A stretch of DNA of 64,000 bases from Alistipes provencensis (lineage in GTDB: Bacteria; Bacteroidota; Bacteroidia; Bacteroidales; Rikenellaceae). This document shows positions 60,982-64,000 of the stretch, one piece after another. A program made the position numbers and the translations under genes. The notes beneath the pieces were generated by a model, which was not told the origin of the DNA, did no database searches, and worked only from the letters and a program-made list of their open reading frames with translations. Location: positions 1,154,397 to 1,218,396 of the forward strand of contig NZ_LT559262.1 of NCBI RefSeq assembly GCF_900083545.1, given 5' to 3'. How positions within the stretch are numbered: position 1 is the first letter of the stretch; each line of letters begins with the position of its first letter.

Positions 60982-62592
60982 TTAGAATCCGGTATTCTGT
61001 ACCAGTTTTCGATTGACACCCAGTTCATACGAAGGAATCGGCCATACCACGTCGCGGCGCGATACATTGCCGTAGTAGATGCGCCCCATGACGTAATAGT
61101 TGGAGGTGTAGGTGGGTGGAATCATGGCTTTGACGGCCACCATTCTGTCGTAAAGTTCGCCCCAGCGCACTAGGTCGTCTTTGCGCAGCGCTTCGAAACC
61201 CAGTTCGCGCGCACGTTCGTCCTTGATGTTTTCGAGGAGCTGTTGTTTGTTCTCCTGTTCGAGGTCCACCGTGGCGTCGGCGACCAGCGGGTCTTTTCCG
61301 AAACCGCGGCGGCGCACCATGTTGACGTATTCGTAAGCCTGCTTCAATTCCTGCGCCGATGAATCGGGATCGGCCGCCACGGCTTCGGCCCACATCAGCA
61401 GTACGTCGGAATAGCGCAGTACCGGGAAATTGATCGGGGTATACTGGTTATCCTTCGGATCGGAGAGTTCGTATTCCCGACGGAACTTGCCGCAACAACG
61501 CCGCCAGTAGTTGGTGCCGCAGTCGTGTTTGTAGTCGAGGGGTATTCCCTTGTCGTTTTCGGAGTTCTGGTAATAGAACGGAGCGATGGTCCAGTCGCGG
61601 CGCAGGTCGCCCTCTTCGTAGAGCGTGTAGAAATAACTCGAAGCCCGCAATGCGCCGTTACTCGGCCCGATATTCGTCAATGCCGTGTAGGCCTGAATAC
61701 CGTTGATACGGCCGATCTGCCCGGCGGTTGCTGTGTAGGTCGACTGGTTGTTGCCCCAGAATTCGATCTCGAAAATGGTTTCGCGGATGTCATACTTGTC
61801 TTGGATCATGTTGATGAAAACCTCTTCGAACGAAGGATTCAACCGATGGAAATCCAACTCGATCACCTTGCCTGCATACTCCTTGGCCTTGGCGTACATA
61901 CTTGTTTCTTCGAGAGGCTGTCCCGCCATATAGAGCGCTGTGCGGGCTAGGATGCCGTAGGCTGCCGATTTGCTCAGATGGCCTCCGCCCGAGAGCGTTT
62001 CGGCATCGGGCAGTCCGGCGACGGAAGCCTCCATTTCGGAAATAATCATCCGGTATGTGTCACGCGGAGCGCTTTGGGCAATCTGTACGCTCTCTTTGTA
62101 CCCATCTTTCGGAGATTGGAGCATGACGGGAATATTCTGGAAGCGGTTGACCAGCATAAAGTGGAAATAAGCACGCAGGAAACGTGCTTCGGACTCGATC
62201 CGGGCCCGGACGGTTTCGTCAATGGCCGGTCGGTCGATGCTTTCCAGCAGTTTATTCGCCCGGTTGATGCCGGCATAGCACAGGCGCCAATAGGTGAGTA
62301 CCATCGCGTCGTTGGTCGACACGTCGTAGAATCCCACGCTGGACGAATCGTAATCATAAGTTTCGTAACCGATGTCGGCGCTTAGGCCGAGCCGGGCGGG
62401 AATGTTCATGCCGTAAAGGCCGTTGTCAGCCAAGGTCATGTAGACGCCTCGCAGCGCGGCTTCCAGTTCTTCCTGCGTATTGTAGAATTTGTCGGGCGTG
62501 ATAAAGTCCTGCGGTTCGGTGTCGAGCAGTGTGCAGGCGGGAAGCGTCAACGCTGAAAAAGCGATCAGAATATATCGTTTTATCGTTTTCAT
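60982..62592 (-). CDS. susD: SusD/RagB family nutrient-binding lipoprotein
   Basis: 536 residues. Lipoprotein signal (MKTIKRYILIAFSALTLPAC, Cys 20), then LLDTEPQDFITPDKFYNTQEELEAAL, the standard SusD start. Helical TPR-like repeats (about 60-250) and the C-terminal SusD block (LRYSDVLLMWAEA, RARELGFEALRKDDLVRWGELYDRM) follow. It caps the SusC transporter at the outer membrane and delivers the ligand. It starts 13 nt after susC. Confidence 0.95.
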   Translation of the reverse strand: MKTIKRYILIAFSALTLPACTLLDTEPQDFITPDKFYNTQEELEAALRGVYMTLADNGLYGMNIPARLGLSADIGYETYDYDSSSVGFYDVSTNDAMVLTYWRLCYAGINRANKLLESIDRPAIDETVRARIESEARFLRAYFHFMLVNRFQNIPVMLQSPKDGYKESVQIAQSAPRDTYRMIISEMEASVAGLPDAETLSGGGHLSKSAAYGILARTALYMAGQPLEETSMYAKAKEYAGKVIELDFHRLNPSFEEVFINMIQDKYDIRETIFEIEFWGNNQSTYTATAGQIGRINGIQAYTALTNIGPSNGALRASSYFYTLYEEGDLRRDWTIAPFYYQNSENDKGIPLDYKHDCGTNYWRRCCGKFRREYELSDPKDNQYTPINFPVLRYSDVLLMWAEAVAADPDSSAQELKQAYEYVNMVRRRGFGKDPLVADATVDLEQENKQQLLENIKDERARELGFEALRKDDLVRWGELYDRMVAVKAMIPPTYTSNYYVMGRIYYGNVSRRDVVWPIPSYELGVNRKLVQNTGF

Positions 62593-62605
62593 AGATACTC
62601 GCTGA

Positions 62606-64000
62606 TTAGAAAGTTAATTTGATGCCGCCCGTGAATATTCGATTGCGGGCATAGGCCGAATAGTCGAATCCGGGCGTCAGGGCCGAATTGCGGGTCGAAA
62701 CCTCGGGATCGAGCCCCGAATATTTCGTCCAGGTCCAAAGATTCTGTCCCGACACGAATATTTCGAGACGTGACAGATGCAGTTTGTTCGTCCAGGTCTT
62801 CGGCAGCGTGTAGCTCAGTTGAAGGGTCTTCAGACGCAGGAACGAACCGTCTTCGATCGTCCGTGAGGTGTAGATGCCTGAAGGACCTTGTCCGCCTATA
62901 CGGAAGTTACGGCTTTCTTGATTCTCGGGCGACCAGCGGTCGACGTAGGAACGGTATTGGTTGATGTTTTTGTTGAGCGCATTGCCTTCGAACATGATGC
63001 GGTTGGCGTTCATCACGTCGTTGCCGTAGCTCCATTGGAAAAAGATATTCAGGCTCAGGCCTTTCCATGAAAAATTGTTGTTGAATCCTCCCGTATGGAT
63101 CGGTTCGCCCCGGCCGATTACGACCATATCCTTGGCGTTGACCACGCCGTCGCCGTTTTGGTCGACATATTTCACATCTCCGGGCATGATCTTGTCGCGT
63201 TCGTCGCCGTTGGTCGGCACACTTTTTTTAAGCGAGAAGCTGCCGTCAGAATTGAACGCGAAGTCTTCGTAACCGTATACGCCGTCCCATTCATATCCGT
63301 AGAACTGCGCCATCGGATCGCCGATACGGGCGATGTAGAGGTAGGAATTGTTATAGTCGTTGGTGAAGCTGACCTTCGAGAGCAGGAACTCCTCACCTTC
63401 GGAAAGCGCCATGACGCGGCTGCGGTTGAAGCTGATGTTGAAATCGGAGGTCCAGGTGAAGTAACGGGCCTTGACGTTCACAGTGCTGAGTGATAGTTCG
63501 ATACCGTCGTTGCGGACCGCTCCGATATTTTTGAATACGGTCGTGTATCCCGAACTGTATGGAAGGTTGGAGTTCAACAGCAGATCTTTCGTATTTTTAC
63601 GGTAGATGTCGAAAGTGAGGTTGATCCGGTTTTTCAAAAACGCTAGGTCGAGACCGATGTTATACTGTGTCGTGCTCTCCCACGTCAGGTCGCGGTTGCC
63701 CAGTGACGAAGGGATGTAGCCTTCGAGCGGTGTGCCGTTGTCGAACGAATAATAGTCGCCGAGCGTGATCGAGGGATAGGCCGAGAAGTTGCCGATTCGG
63801 TTGTTGCCCGTTACGCCGACGCTGGCGCGCAGTTTCGCATCGTCGAGCCATTCGGCATTGCGCAGCCACGGTTCTTCGCCGAAGCGCCAGGCGAAAGCAC
63901 CCGAGGGGAAGTAACCCCAGCGGTGTCCCGGCATGAATTTCGAAGAACCGTCGGCGCGGAACGAAGCCGTGAACATATAACGCGAACGGTAGTTGTAATT
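62606..64000 (-). CDS. susC: SusC/RagA TonB-dependent outer-membrane transporter, 5' part outside window
   Basis: The reading is open to the window edge; only the C-terminal 460 or so residues are present. It shows the barrel strands typical of SusC: YMFTASFRADGSSKFMPGHRWGYFPS, LRASVGVTGNNRIGNF, NIGLDLAFLKNRINLTFDIYRKNTKDLLL, GDVKYVDQNGDGVVNAKD and the terminal RNRIFTGGIKLTF. It imports a ligand caught by SusD using TonB energy. As the first visible gene of the locus it probably follows the promoter and regulator to the right. Confidence 0.95.
   Translation of the reverse strand, partial: NYNYRSRYMFTASFRADGSSKFMPGHRWGYFPSGAFAWRFGEEPWLRNAEWLDDAKLRASVGVTGNNRIGNFSAYPSITLGDYYSFDNGTPLEGYIPSSLGNRDLTWESTTQYNIGLDLAFLKNRINLTFDIYRKNTKDLLLNSNLPYSSGYTTVFKNIGAVRNDGIELSLSTVNVKARYFTWTSDFNISFNRSRVMALSEGEEFLLSKVSFTNDYNNSYLYIARIGDPMAQFYGYEWDGVYGYEDFAFNSDGSFSLKKSVPTNGDERDKIMPGDVKYVDQNGDGVVNAKDMVVIGRGEPIHTGGFNNNFSWKGLSLNIFFQWSYGNDVMNANRIMFEGNALNKNINQYRSYVDRWSPENQESRNFRIGGQGPSGIYTSRTIEDGSFLRLKTLQLSYTLPKTWTNKLHLSRLEIFVSGQNLWTWTKYSGLDPEVSTRNSALTPGFDYSAYARNRIFTGGIKLTF

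Overview
The window is chromosomal DNA from a gut-type Bacteroidota, most like Alistipes (Rikenellaceae). The evidence is high GC in the core genes, promoters of the Bacteroidota type (TTTG, 18-20 nt, TAnnTTTG), a SusC/SusD locus, BACON and DUF5017-like lipoproteins, serine-type sulfatases, an S46 dipeptidyl-peptidase and a glsA/glsB glycine-lipid pair. The genus is an inference. No tRNA, rRNA or CRISPR array was recognised.

Layout. 1-4900: minus-strand division/wall cluster rsmH, ftsL-like, PASTA-type PBP, murE (cut by the window edge). 5032-14406: an AT-richer integrative element of about 9.4 kb, bounded by an imperfect 24-bp direct repeat (13 bp identical core). All its genes lie on the minus strand: tyrosine recombinase, WYL regulator, SF1B helicase, DnaB-like RecA ATPase, a 566-residue protein with a uracil-DNA-glycosylase-like C-terminus, an HTH protein and a filamentous-phage gene-II-like replication protein. 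The WYL/helicase unit and the 566-residue gene carry the same inverted-repeat operator at the same distance from their -7 elements. This ties them into one regulon and makes this the best candidate for an undescribed, probably defensive, system.

14509-23618: glsA-glsB; a beta-propeller lipoprotein; a lipoprotein joining a BACON domain to a GT80-type sialyltransferase domain, with a 9-G tract in its coding sequence; and a hybrid histidine kinase plus NtrC-type regulator next to a small secreted peptide gene that has a sigma-54-like promoter and upstream TGTGGAA repeats. 23753-36661: an ABC exporter pair, pgk, an M13 peptidase, a patatin/beta-barrel protein, then pheS, a TPR protein, an EnvC-like factor and ybeY. 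36658-46526: mnmG, three parS-like sites, ilvE, metG, DPP7-like peptidase, nadA, an AT-rich gap with DnaA-box-like 9-mers (candidate oriC) and mrp. 46687-48548: sppA, whose promoter shares a 19-nt palindrome with the ABC exporter promoter.

48630-64000: one long minus-strand utilisation locus: SusC (cut), SusD, two DUF5017-like lipoproteins, sialate O-acetylesterase, two S1/P1 nucleases, an endonuclease/exonuclease/phosphatase-family protein, a sialidase-fold lipoprotein, two sulfatases and an esterase. The set suggests use of O-acetylated, sulfated host glycans together with extracellular nucleic acid or phosphate esters.
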